Source of the DNA: an uncultured Actinomycetes bacterium
GTDB lineage: Bacteria > Actinomycetota > Acidimicrobiia > IMCC26256 > PALSA-555
Assembly (NCBI GenBank): GCA_903899845.1
Contig: CAIUKV010000147.1
Coordinates: forward strand, 1-54,820
DNA: 54,820 nt
Direction: 5' to 3'
In this document: piece by piece, positions 23,826 through 31,291 of the stretch
Numbering within the stretch: the stretch's first letter is position 1
Layout of the letters: every line of letters starts with the position of its first letter
The notes under the pieces: generated by a model
Seen by the model: only the letters and a program-made list of their open reading frames with translations
What the model was told of the DNA's origin: nothing
Database searches by the model: none
Translations under genes and position numbers: made by a program

Positions 23826-24664
23826 GGGTCGAGGCCGGAGCGGGCCGCGGCCGCCATCACCGCGAGCGGCGCGTCGCGGCCGGTCCAGTGGGTGAACGCC
23901 AGCGCGGCCTGGTGCACGAGCATGCTCAGCCCACCCGCGCTCGGGATCCCGCGGGCCTCGGCCGCGGCCAGGAGCGGGGTCCGGACCGGGTGGTAGACGG
24001 TGTCGTACACGAACTGGGCGGCCGTGAGCGCCGCGGGGTCGAAGGGCGGAGGCTCCCCCTGCATGCCGATCGGGGTCGCGTTGACCACCACGTCGACCGT
24101 CGGCACCACCGCGTCGAGGTCGGCGAACCCCACCGCACGCGCGCCGGGGGCGAGCGCGGCGGCCGCGGCCCCGGCCTCGGATCGGCGAGCCGCGACCGTG
24201 ACCGTGGCGCCCGACCGACCGAGCGCGTCGACGATCGCCCGGGCCGCGCCCCCGGCCCCGAGCACGAGGGCCCGTCGCCCGGCCGGCTCGACCCCGTGCT
24301 CGCGCAGGGCCGCGACCAGCCCGGGACCGTCGGTCGAGTCGCCGAGGAGGCGACCGTCGCGGTGGACCACCGTGTTGACCGAGCGGAGGACGGCCGCGCC
24401 CGGGGTCAGCTCGTCGCAGGCGGCGGCAGCCCCCTCCTTGTGCGGCATCGTGACGTTGAGCCCGGCGAGGCCGAGGGCGCGGACCGCGTCCAACGCCGCG
24501 GCGGCCCGCCCCGCCGCCACCGGGAAGGCGACGTAGACGAAGTCGAGGCCGAGGGCGGCGAACGCGGCGTTGTGGATGGCGGGCGAGCGGGAGTGACGGA
24601 CCGGATCGCCGATCACCCCCACCACCTGCGTCGAGCCACGCGGTGCCGTCGGGCCGGGGTGCAC
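23822..24664 (-). CDS. aroE: Shikimate dehydrogenase
   Basis: VVGVIGDPVRHSRSPAIHNAAFAALGLDFVYVAF...NVTMPHKEGA...VLGAGGAARAIVDAL. Confidence 0.96.
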   Translation of the reverse strand: MHPGPTAPRGSTQVVGVIGDPVRHSRSPAIHNAAFAALGLDFVYVAFPVAAGRAAAALDAVRALGLAGLNVTMPHKEGAAAACDELTPGAAVLRSVNTVVHRDGRLLGDSTDGPGLVAALREHGVEPAGRRALVLGAGGAARAIVDALGRSGATVTVAARRSEAGAAAAALAPGARAVGFADLDAVVPTVDVVVNATPIGMQGEPPPFDPAALTAAQFVYDTVYHPVRTPLLAAAEARGIPSAGGLSMLVHQAALAFTHWTGRDAPLAVMAAAARSGLDP

Positions 24665-24693
24665 GATCCCGATTACAGCAGACGCCCCCGCCG

Positions 24694-25932
24694 TTACAGG
24701 AGACCCTTCGCCCGCGCCTCGGCCACGTTCGCGTTGTGCTCGTTGAGCGTGGTCGCGAACTTGTGCCGACCGCTCGGGTCGATGAGGACGTAGTACTTGA
24801 ACGGCACGTCGGCGGGCCGCAGCGCGCTGGTCAGGCTGGCCTCGGTGACGCTGGAGATGGGTCCGGGCGGCAGGCCGCTGATCCGGTAGGTGTTGTACGG
24901 CGAGTCGATGGCCTTGTCGGCGTTGGTCGGCACCGGCGGGCAGCCGCCCTTGGCGAAGCAGAGCGTCGAGTCGATCTGCAGCGGCATGCGATCGCGCAGC
25001 CGGTTGCGGATCACGCCGGAGATGAGCGGCCCCTCGTCGACCAGCTTGGCCTCGGTCTGGATCAGCGATGCCGCCACCACCGTCTGGTACGGCGTGAGCC
25101 CGTTGATGGCGGGCGACCCGAGCAAGCCGATCTTGTCGGCGATCTGGTCGAAGCGGGCCACGAGCTTCTTGGCGATGTCGACCTCGCGCTCGGCCTGCCC
25201 GATGCGGTAGGTGTCGGGGAACAGGAAGCCCTCGGCCGAGAGGACCTCGGGCGGCATGTACTTCGACCGGACGGTCCCGGACCGCACGACGTTCAGGAAG
25301 GTGTTGCGGTCACGGCCGGGGAGCTGGGCGACCCGGTCGGCAATCTGCTCGAGCGTGAGGCCGGGCGGCAGGAGCAGGGTGACGTCGGTGTCGACCGCGG
25401 GAGGGGGTGGAGGCCCGATCTTGAGCGTGTTCACCGCGGCACGGGCCCCGAGGTCGGTGCGCATCGTGTAGGTGCCCGCGGTGTACGGGCTCGCCCCCGA
25501 GAACGTGGCCCAGACCCGGAACGCCGAGGTCGAGCCGATCACGTCGGCGTCGGCCAGCGCGCTGGCGACCTCGCCGGTGCCCCAGTCGGGGCCGATGGTG
25601 ACCGCAACCTCCGGACCGGGGGCGCCGGCGGGATCGACCTGCAGGTAGAACCACACCGCCAGGAGCACGATCGGGACGACGACGACGGCCAGCACGGCGA
25701 GCACGCCGACGCGCCGGGCGGCGCGCCGCCGCCGCGGCCGCGGGCGGCGACCGCCCGAGGATCGGGTCCGGGTCGCGGGGGAACCGCTCCCCGCCGACCA
25801 GGTGGCCTCGGACGCCTCGGCCCAGGCCCGGGCCCGGCGGTCGTCGGGATCGAACCCGGCGTCGAACCCGGCATCGAACTCGGCGTCGGACCCGGGGCCG
25901 GGACCGACCGGGGGCCGGGGCGGGCCGCTCAT
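24694..25932 (-). CDS. mltG: Endolytic transglycosylase MltG (YceG-like)
   Basis: TM anchor followed by ...LLPPGLTLEQIADRVAQ...AEGFLFPDTYRI...VVAASLIQTEAKL...PLQIDSTLCFA...SPYNTYRISGLPPGPISS...YYVLIDPSGRHKFATTLNEHNANVA; start ATG 25932. Confidence 0.95.
   Translation of the reverse strand: MSGPPRPPVGPGPGSDAEFDAGFDAGFDPDDRRARAWAEASEATWSAGSGSPATRTRSSGGRRPRPRRRRAARRVGVLAVLAVVVVPIVLLAVWFYLQVDPAGAPGPEVAVTIGPDWGTGEVASALADADVIGSTSAFRVWATFSGASPYTAGTYTMRTDLGARAAVNTLKIGPPPPPAVDTDVTLLLPPGLTLEQIADRVAQLPGRDRNTFLNVVRSGTVRSKYMPPEVLSAEGFLFPDTYRIGQAEREVDIAKKLVARFDQIADKIGLLGSPAINGLTPYQTVVAASLIQTEAKLVDEGPLISGVIRNRLRDRMPLQIDSTLCFAKGGCPPVPTNADKAIDSPYNTYRISGLPPGPISSVTEASLTSALRPADVPFKYYVLIDPSGRHKFATTLNEHNANVAEARAKGLL
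25850..25897 (-). repeat. 12-bp tandem repeat (4 degenerate units) in the MltG cytoplasmic N-terminus
   Basis: tcgaacccggcg / tcgaacccggca / tcgaactcggcg / tcggacccgggg, encoding SDAEFDAGFDAGFD. Confidence 0.75.
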
Positions 25933-26366
25933 CGGGCCGGCTCCCCCGCCGGTCGGCGGTCGAGCCAGGCCTGCAGCAGCACCGCCGCGGCGGCCGCGTC
26001 GATCCGCTCGCGCTGGTCGCGGGCCCGCACGCCGGCCGCGCGCAGGTCCCGGGCCGCCGAGTGGGTGGTGAAGCGCTCGTCGTGGAGGACCACCGGCACG
26101 GGATCGGCGGCGGCGCCGATCGCGGCCGCCTCGGCCCGGGCCGCCCGGGCCGCCGGACCGTCGGCACCCGACAAGGACCGGGGCAGGCCGACCACGATCA
26201 CCGTGGCGCCGATCTCGGTGGCGGCGGCCACGATCGCCGCCCGGTCGGCGGCGGCGTCGCCGCTGCGGACCAGCGTGCGCCAGGGCGAGGCCAGGACCCC
26301 CGACGGGTCGGAGGAGGCCAGCCCGATCCGCCGGCTCCCGAGATCGACCCCGAGCGCGCGCGCCAC
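25929..26366 (-). CDS. ruvX: Holliday junction resolvase-like protein YqgF/RuvX
   Basis: VARALGVDLGSRRIGLASSDPSGVLASPWRTL...VIVVGLPRSLSG...DERFTTHSA...RERIDAAAAAVLLQAWLD; GTG start 26366. Confidence 0.95.
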   Translation of the reverse strand: MARALGVDLGSRRIGLASSDPSGVLASPWRTLVRSGDAAADRAAIVAAATEIGATVIVVGLPRSLSGADGPAARAARAEAAAIGAAADPVPVVLHDERFTTHSAARDLRAAGVRARDQRERIDAAAAAVLLQAWLDRRPAGEPAR

Positions 26367-26368
26367 GG

Positions 26369-29014
26369 TCAGCCGGCGAGCCCGTCGATGGCGGCACGGG
26401 CCGCGGCGCGGGCCGCCTCGAGCGCGGCGTCGGCCGCCTCGGGGTGCTTCCCGCCCCCGACGACGAGCTCGGCGTTCTTGGCCGTGCCCCCGCCGAGGAG
26501 TCGGGCGGCCGGGCCGGCGAGCTCCGCCGCCGACACCCCGGCCGACACCAGGTCGGGACTCACCGCGACGACCAGGGCCGCCTTCTCCCGGTCGGGCGGC
26601 ACCGCGCCGACCAGGACCACCACCCCCGAGCCGAGCGCGTCGCGGGTCGCGAGCGCGAGGCGGCGCAGGTCGTCGCCGGACTGGTCGCGCCGGACGGCGA
26701 CGACGCGGTCGGCGGCGGCGGCGGCGAGCTCCGTGGCCTCCCCGGCGGCGGCCCGGGACTGGGCGGCCGCGATCTCCTGGCGCGCGGCGCGCAGCTCCCC
26801 GAGCAGGCGCTCGATCCGCTCCGGCACCTCCTCCACCGTGACCTGCAGCGCACCGGCCGCGGCCACGAGGGTGTCCTCCTCGTGGCGGATGTGGGCGAGG
26901 GCGGCGTCGCCGGTGACGGCCTCGATCCGGCGGAGGTTCGAGCCGATCGACCCCTCGCTGACGATCTTGACCGGCCCGATGAAGCCGAGCGCGTGGACGT
27001 GGGTGCCGCCGCACAGCTCGATGGAGTGCTCCCCCGCCTCGAGCACCCGGACCAGGTCGCCGTACTTGTCGCCGAAGAACGCGATCGCGCCGAGCCCGAG
27101 GGCGTGGTCCTTGGTGGTCTCGTAGTGGCGCACCGGGGCGTCGGTGATCACCTCGGCGTTGGCGCGGGCCTCCACCCGGGCGAGCACGTCGGGCGGCACC
27201 GCCTCGAAGTGCGAGAAGTCGAAGCGGAGGCGGTCGGGCCCGACGAAGGAGCCCGCCTGCTGGACGTGCGCCCCCAGCTCCTCGCGCAGCGCCCAGTGCA
27301 GCAGGTGGGTGGCGGTGTGGTTGCGCCGGATCGCGTCGCGTCGGGGACCGTCGATGCGGGCGAGGACGGTGTCGCCCTCGGCGAGCCCGCCCGACGCCAC
27401 CACGCCGACGTGCACGACGAGACCGGGCAGGCCGTAGCGGGTGTCGGTGACGCGCACGGTGCCACCCGAGGCGGTCTCGAGCACGCCGGTGTCGCCGATC
27501 TGCCCACCGCTCTCGGCGTAGAAGGGCGTACGGTCCAGGACGACGGCGACCGTCGCCCCGGGTCCGACCGAGGCGACGCGGTCGGTCCCCCCGATCAGGG
27601 CCCGCACCTTGGCGCCGTCGGTCGCGTACTCCTGCCGGCCGGTGAACTCGGTGGGCCCGACCTCGTCGAGCAGCTCCCGGTAGACCTCGAGCGGGACGTC
27701 GCCCTTGCCCCCGGCGGCCTTGTGAGCCTCCTTGGCCCGCGCCTGCTGCTCGGCCATCTGGGCCCGGAACCCGTCGAGGTCGACGGACCGGCCCCGCTCC
27801 CCGGCGATCTCGCGGGTGAGGTCGATCGGGAAGCCGAGCGTGTCGTGCAGGAAGAACGCGTCGGCGCCCGAGACGTCGCCGGTCCGGGCCACGCCGTCGA
27901 GGAACTCGAGCCCCCGGGTGAGGGTGGTCCGGAAGCGCTCCTCCTCGCGCCGCACGATGTCGGTGACGAGGCGGTGCCGGGCGACCAGCTCCGGGTAGGC
28001 GGTGCCCATCACGCCGACGGCGGCGTCGACCAGCGCCGGGGTGACGAGGTCCTCGGCGCCGAGCAGGAAGGCGTGACGGACGGCCCGCCGGATGATGCGG
28101 CGCAGGACGTAGCCGCGCTCCTCGTTGGACGGCACCACGCCGTCGGCGACGAGGAAGGTCATCGAGCGCCCGTGCTCGGCGAGGATCCGCAACGAGACGT
28201 CGGTGTCGCCGCCGGGGAAGCCCCCGTACCGGACCCCGGTCGCGGCCTCCGCCGCGGCGATCATCGGCCGGAACACGTCGATGTCCCAGACCGTGTCGAC
28301 GCCCTGGAGCAGCGAGAGGATGCGCTCCAGGCCTGCGCCGGTGTCGACGCTGGGCGCGGGGAGGGGCACCAGCTCGCCGTCGGGGCGGGCGTCGAACTGC
28401 ATGAACACGAGGTTCCAGAACTCGACGTAGCGGTCCTCGTTGCCGGCGGGGCCGAGATCGGGTCCGTGCTCGGGACCGAGGTCCCAGAAGATCTCGGAGC
28501 TCGGTCCGCACGGACCGGTGTCGGCCATCCGCCAGAAGTTGTCATCGCCCAGCCGCTGGATGCGGTCGGCGGCCACGCCGACCTCGTCGCGCCAGATGCG
28601 CTCGGCGTCGTCGTCGGTGGTGTGCACGGTGACCCAGAGCCGGGCGGGGTCGAGGCCCAGGACCTCGGTCACCAGCTCCCAGGCCCAGACGATGGCGTCG
28701 GACTTGAAGTAGTCGCCGAAGCTGAAGTTGCCCAGCATCTCGAAGAAGGTGAAGTGCCGGTTCGTCCGACCGACGTCGTCGAGGTCGTTGTGCTTGCCCC
28801 CGGCCCGCACGCACTTCTGGACCGAGGTCGCCCGCCGGTACGGGGGGACCTCGTCACCGACGAAGTAGGGCTTGAACGGCACCATGCCCGAGTTCGTGAA
28901 CAGCAGGGTGGCGTCGACCGGGATCAGGCTCGCCGACGGCACCGTGGTGTGCCCGCGCGTCGCGAAGAAGTCGCAGAACGCGGCGCGCAGCTCGTCGGCG
29001 GTGCGGGGCGGCAC
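26369..29014 (-). CDS. alaS: Alanyl-tRNA synthetase
   Basis: DELRAAFCDFFATRGHTTVPSASLIPVDATLLFTNSGMVPFKPYF...HTATHLLHWALREELGAHVQQAGSFVGPDRLRFDFSH; 881 aa. Confidence 0.98.
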   Translation of the reverse strand: MPPRTADELRAAFCDFFATRGHTTVPSASLIPVDATLLFTNSGMVPFKPYFVGDEVPPYRRATSVQKCVRAGGKHNDLDDVGRTNRHFTFFEMLGNFSFGDYFKSDAIVWAWELVTEVLGLDPARLWVTVHTTDDDAERIWRDEVGVAADRIQRLGDDNFWRMADTGPCGPSSEIFWDLGPEHGPDLGPAGNEDRYVEFWNLVFMQFDARPDGELVPLPAPSVDTGAGLERILSLLQGVDTVWDIDVFRPMIAAAEAATGVRYGGFPGGDTDVSLRILAEHGRSMTFLVADGVVPSNEERGYVLRRIIRRAVRHAFLLGAEDLVTPALVDAAVGVMGTAYPELVARHRLVTDIVRREEERFRTTLTRGLEFLDGVARTGDVSGADAFFLHDTLGFPIDLTREIAGERGRSVDLDGFRAQMAEQQARAKEAHKAAGGKGDVPLEVYRELLDEVGPTEFTGRQEYATDGAKVRALIGGTDRVASVGPGATVAVVLDRTPFYAESGGQIGDTGVLETASGGTVRVTDTRYGLPGLVVHVGVVASGGLAEGDTVLARIDGPRRDAIRRNHTATHLLHWALREELGAHVQQAGSFVGPDRLRFDFSHFEAVPPDVLARVEARANAEVITDAPVRHYETTKDHALGLGAIAFFGDKYGDLVRVLEAGEHSIELCGGTHVHALGFIGPVKIVSEGSIGSNLRRIEAVTGDAALAHIRHEEDTLVAAAGALQVTVEEVPERIERLLGELRAARQEIAAAQSRAAAGEATELAAAAADRVVAVRRDQSGDDLRRLALATRDALGSGVVVLVGAVPPDREKAALVVAVSPDLVSAGVSAAELAGPAARLLGGGTAKNAELVVGGGKHPEAADAALEAARAAARAAIDGLAG

Positions 29015-29020
29015 CCCGTC

Positions 29021-29026
29021 AGGCTA
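29021..29026 (-). promoter_or_regulatory. -10 TAGCCT, 6 nt before the alaS GTG (predicted leaderless); its TAG is the stop codon of the upstream gene
   Basis: Minus strand TAGCCT-GACGGG-GTG; stop codon of the 85-aa ORF at 29024-29026. Confidence 0.6.
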
Positions 29027-29281
29027 CCGCCCGACCGCCCGGGCCTCCCCGGCGCCCGGTCCGTCCCGGCGCCCGGACCGGTCGGGCGCGGCGAGGGTCT
29101 CCCGCAGGCGCCGCTCGCGCGCCCGCATCTCGGCCCGGCCCGCGTCGAGCGCGTCGGCGACCGCGCCCCGGACCCGGTCACCCACGGTGTCGGGGGTCCA
29201 CCTCACCACGGTGCGCCGGACCCGCTCCCCCGCGTAGACGCCGAGGCCGAAGCCCGCGGCCAGCCAGAACGAGCGACGCAC
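29024..29281 (-). CDS. Small membrane-associated hypothetical protein (DUF6167-like position between alaS and rarA)
   Basis: VRRSFWLAAGFGLGVYAGERVRRTVVRWTPDTVGDRVRGAVADALDAGRAEMRARERRLRETLAAP..., 85 aa, GTG start 29281; family suggested by synteny. Confidence 0.7.
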   Translation of the reverse strand: MRRSFWLAAGFGLGVYAGERVRRTVVRWTPDTVGDRVRGAVADALDAGRAEMRARERRLRETLAAPDRSGRRDGPGAGEARAVGR

Positions 29282-29282
29282 G

Positions 29283-29753
29283 TCAGCCCGCCCGCCGCGT
29301 GCGGCCGTCGGATCCGGGCCGCGTGCGGCCGTCGGATCCGGGCCGCGTGTCGCCGCGTCCCCGGGCCGCGGCGCCGACGATGCGCAGCGTGCGCGCGGCC
29401 CCCTTCCGGGTGCGCTTCGCCGGCGCGACGTCGGCGGCGAAGCGGGCGAGCGCCGTGCGGGCCCCCGCTCCGAACGCCACCGCCCGCACGACCGGGCCGG
29501 TGACGCGCTCGCCCGCCAGCCGCGGGGGCGGCGCCTCGATGCCCACCGCCCGCGAGACCAACCGGGCCGCGGCGACCGCCTCCTCGCTGTCGCGCCGGCT
29601 GAGGTCGAGCGCGGGCAGCACCCGGTCGTGGACCTCGCGGTCGAGCCGGGCGACCCGGGCCTCGAGCGCCCCGACCCGGCGCGCCGTGCGCCACCAGCCG
29701 ACCCCGCACCCGGCACCGAGCGCCACCAGGACCACGACCACGACCGCCGTCAT
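29283..29753 (-). CDS. DUF948-like membrane-anchored hypothetical protein
   Basis: N-terminal TM then coiled/helical region; ATG 29753 overlaps the rarA stop by 4 bp; syntenic position between rarA and alaS. Confidence 0.7.
   Translation of the reverse strand: MTAVVVVVLVALGAGCGVGWWRTARRVGALEARVARLDREVHDRVLPALDLSRRDSEEAVAAARLVSRAVGIEAPPPRLAGERVTGPVVRAVAFGAGARTALARFAADVAPAKRTRKGAARTLRIVGAAARGRGDTRPGSDGRTRPGSDGRTRRAG
29294..29348 (-). repeat. 24-bp tandem repeat, about 2.3 copies
   Basis: gccgcgtgcggccgtcggatccgg at 29294-29317 and 29318-29341, partial gccgcgt at 29342-29348; encodes repeated GSDGRTRP. Confidence 0.9.
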
Positions 29754-31117
29754 CGGGGCTCCTCCACTTCGGGATCCAATCCGGGTTCAACCCCGGGTTG
29801 GATCCCGGGGTCGACCTGGGGGTGGTCCCCCGTCCGGTCCCGGGCGGGGAGCCGGTCGAGGTACCGCCGGCCCGCGACCTCGGCGGGCCGGTACTCCTGG
29901 CCGGGCCCGTCGCCGGCCCCGGGCGCAGGCTCGTCGTGGGGAGAGCGGTAGCCGACCCCGTGACCGAGCGCGCGTGCGCCAGGGTAATGAGCGTCCCGGA
30001 GGTGGGCGGGGACCCTCCCGGCCGGGCGTTCCCGCACGTCGGCGGTGGCCGCGTCGAGGGCCCGGATCACCGCGTTCGACTTCGGGGCGAGCGCCAGGTG
30101 GATGGCGGCCTGGGCGAGGTTGAGGCGCGCCTCGGGCAGACCGACGAACTCGAGGGCCCGCGCCGCCGCGTCGGCGACGAGCAGCGACTGCGGATCGGCC
30201 AGTCCGATGTCCTCGGAGGCGAGGATGACCATCCGGCGGGCGATGAGCCGCGGGTCCTCGCCCGCCTCGAGCATCCGCGCCAGCCAGTAGAGCGCGGCGT
30301 CGGCGTCGGAGCCGCGCAGGCTCTTGATGAACGCCGACAGGATGTCGTAGTGCTCGTCCTCGCCGTAGCGCAGGGCCCGCAGCGACAGCGCGGCCTCGGC
30401 GTCGGCGAGCGCGATCTCGGTGCGGCCCTGCTCGAGCGCGAGCGCCGCAGCCACCTCGAGCGCGGTCAGCGCGTGGCGCGCGTCGCCCTCGGACCGCTCG
30501 GCGAGGTGCCGGACCGCCTCGGGCGCCAGGGTGACGCCGTCGGCACCCAGCCCCCGGTCGGGATCGCGCACCGCCCGCTCACACAGGGCGACGAGCGCGT
30601 CGGTCCCGAGGGGCTCGAGGCGGAAGAGCGTGGAGCGGGAGAGCAGCGGGCCGGTGAGCGAGAAGAAGGGGTTCTCGGTCGTCGCCGACACCAGGACCAG
30701 CAGGCCCTCCTCGACGTGGGGCAGCAGGGAGTCCTGCTGGGTGCGGGTGAACCGGTGGACCTCGTCGAGGAAGAGGATGGTGCCCTGCCCCCGCTCGCCC
30801 AGCCGGGCCCGGGCCCGGTCGGCGACCTCGCGGACGTCCTTGACCCCTGCGGTCACCGCCGACAGCGCCTCGAACGCCTGGCGGGTCGCCCCGGCCACGA
30901 GCCGGGCGATGGTCGTCTTACCGGTGCCCGGCGGGCCCCAGAGCACCACCGACGCGAGCCGGTCGGTCTCGATCAGGGCCCGCAACGGGCGACCCGGGCC
31001 GAGCAGGTGCTCCTGACCGACGACCTCGTCGAGCGACCGGGGCCGCAGCCGGGCCGCCAGGGGCGCCCGGCGGGCGAGCCGGGCCTCGGCGGCGGCGTGG
31101 AACAGGTCGTCGGGCAC
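29750..31117 (-). CDS. rarA: Replication-associated recombination protein A (RarA/MgsA AAA+ ATPase)
   Basis: DDLFHAAAEARLARRAPLAARLRPRSLDEVVGQEHLLGPGRPLRALIETDRLASVVLWGPPGTGKTTIARLVA...FLDEVHRFTRTQQDSLLPHVEEG. GTG 31117 preferred over the longer 31147 start because the family N-terminus is DLF and TACGAT lies just upstream. Confidence 0.95.
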   Translation of the reverse strand: MPDDLFHAAAEARLARRAPLAARLRPRSLDEVVGQEHLLGPGRPLRALIETDRLASVVLWGPPGTGKTTIARLVAGATRQAFEALSAVTAGVKDVREVADRARARLGERGQGTILFLDEVHRFTRTQQDSLLPHVEEGLLVLVSATTENPFFSLTGPLLSRSTLFRLEPLGTDALVALCERAVRDPDRGLGADGVTLAPEAVRHLAERSEGDARHALTALEVAAALALEQGRTEIALADAEAALSLRALRYGEDEHYDILSAFIKSLRGSDADAALYWLARMLEAGEDPRLIARRMVILASEDIGLADPQSLLVADAAARALEFVGLPEARLNLAQAAIHLALAPKSNAVIRALDAATADVRERPAGRVPAHLRDAHYPGARALGHGVGYRSPHDEPAPGAGDGPGQEYRPAEVAGRRYLDRLPARDRTGDHPQVDPGIQPGVEPGLDPEVEEPR

Positions 31118-31162
31118 CGTCGCCGATCGTACGGGCGTCCCCGGCACTGCGGGCGCCGGACC

Positions 31163-31168
31163 TACGCT
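31163..31168 (+). promoter_or_regulatory. -10 TACGCT, exactly 6 nt before the sORF GTG
   Basis: Plus strand TACGCT-GCGACG-GTG. Confidence 0.5.
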
Positions 31169-31174
31169 GCGACG

Positions 31175-31279
31175 GTGGAACCCGAGCCCGAGCCCGAGCC
31201 GCGCCGCCGTCTCGCCGTCGCCGTCGCCGTCGGCCTCGCGCTGCTCGCCGTGCTCGTCGCGCTCCAGCTCGGGTCCTGA
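31175..31279 (+). CDS. Putative 34-aa single-TM small membrane protein
   Basis: GTG...TGA encoding VEPEPEPEPRRRLAVAVAVGLALLAVLVALQLGS: acidic EP repeat, RRR, one hydrophobic helix. Sits wholly between rarA and aspS on the opposite strand. Confidence 0.5.
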   Translation: MEPEPEPEPRRRLAVAVAVGLALLAVLVALQLGS

Positions 31280-31291
31280 CCCCGGCCGGGC

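Noticed and set aside
25929-28511. 860-aa minus-strand ORF
   Set aside because: Most is an out-of-frame reading of alaS; only its C-terminal 145 aa (RuvX) is real.
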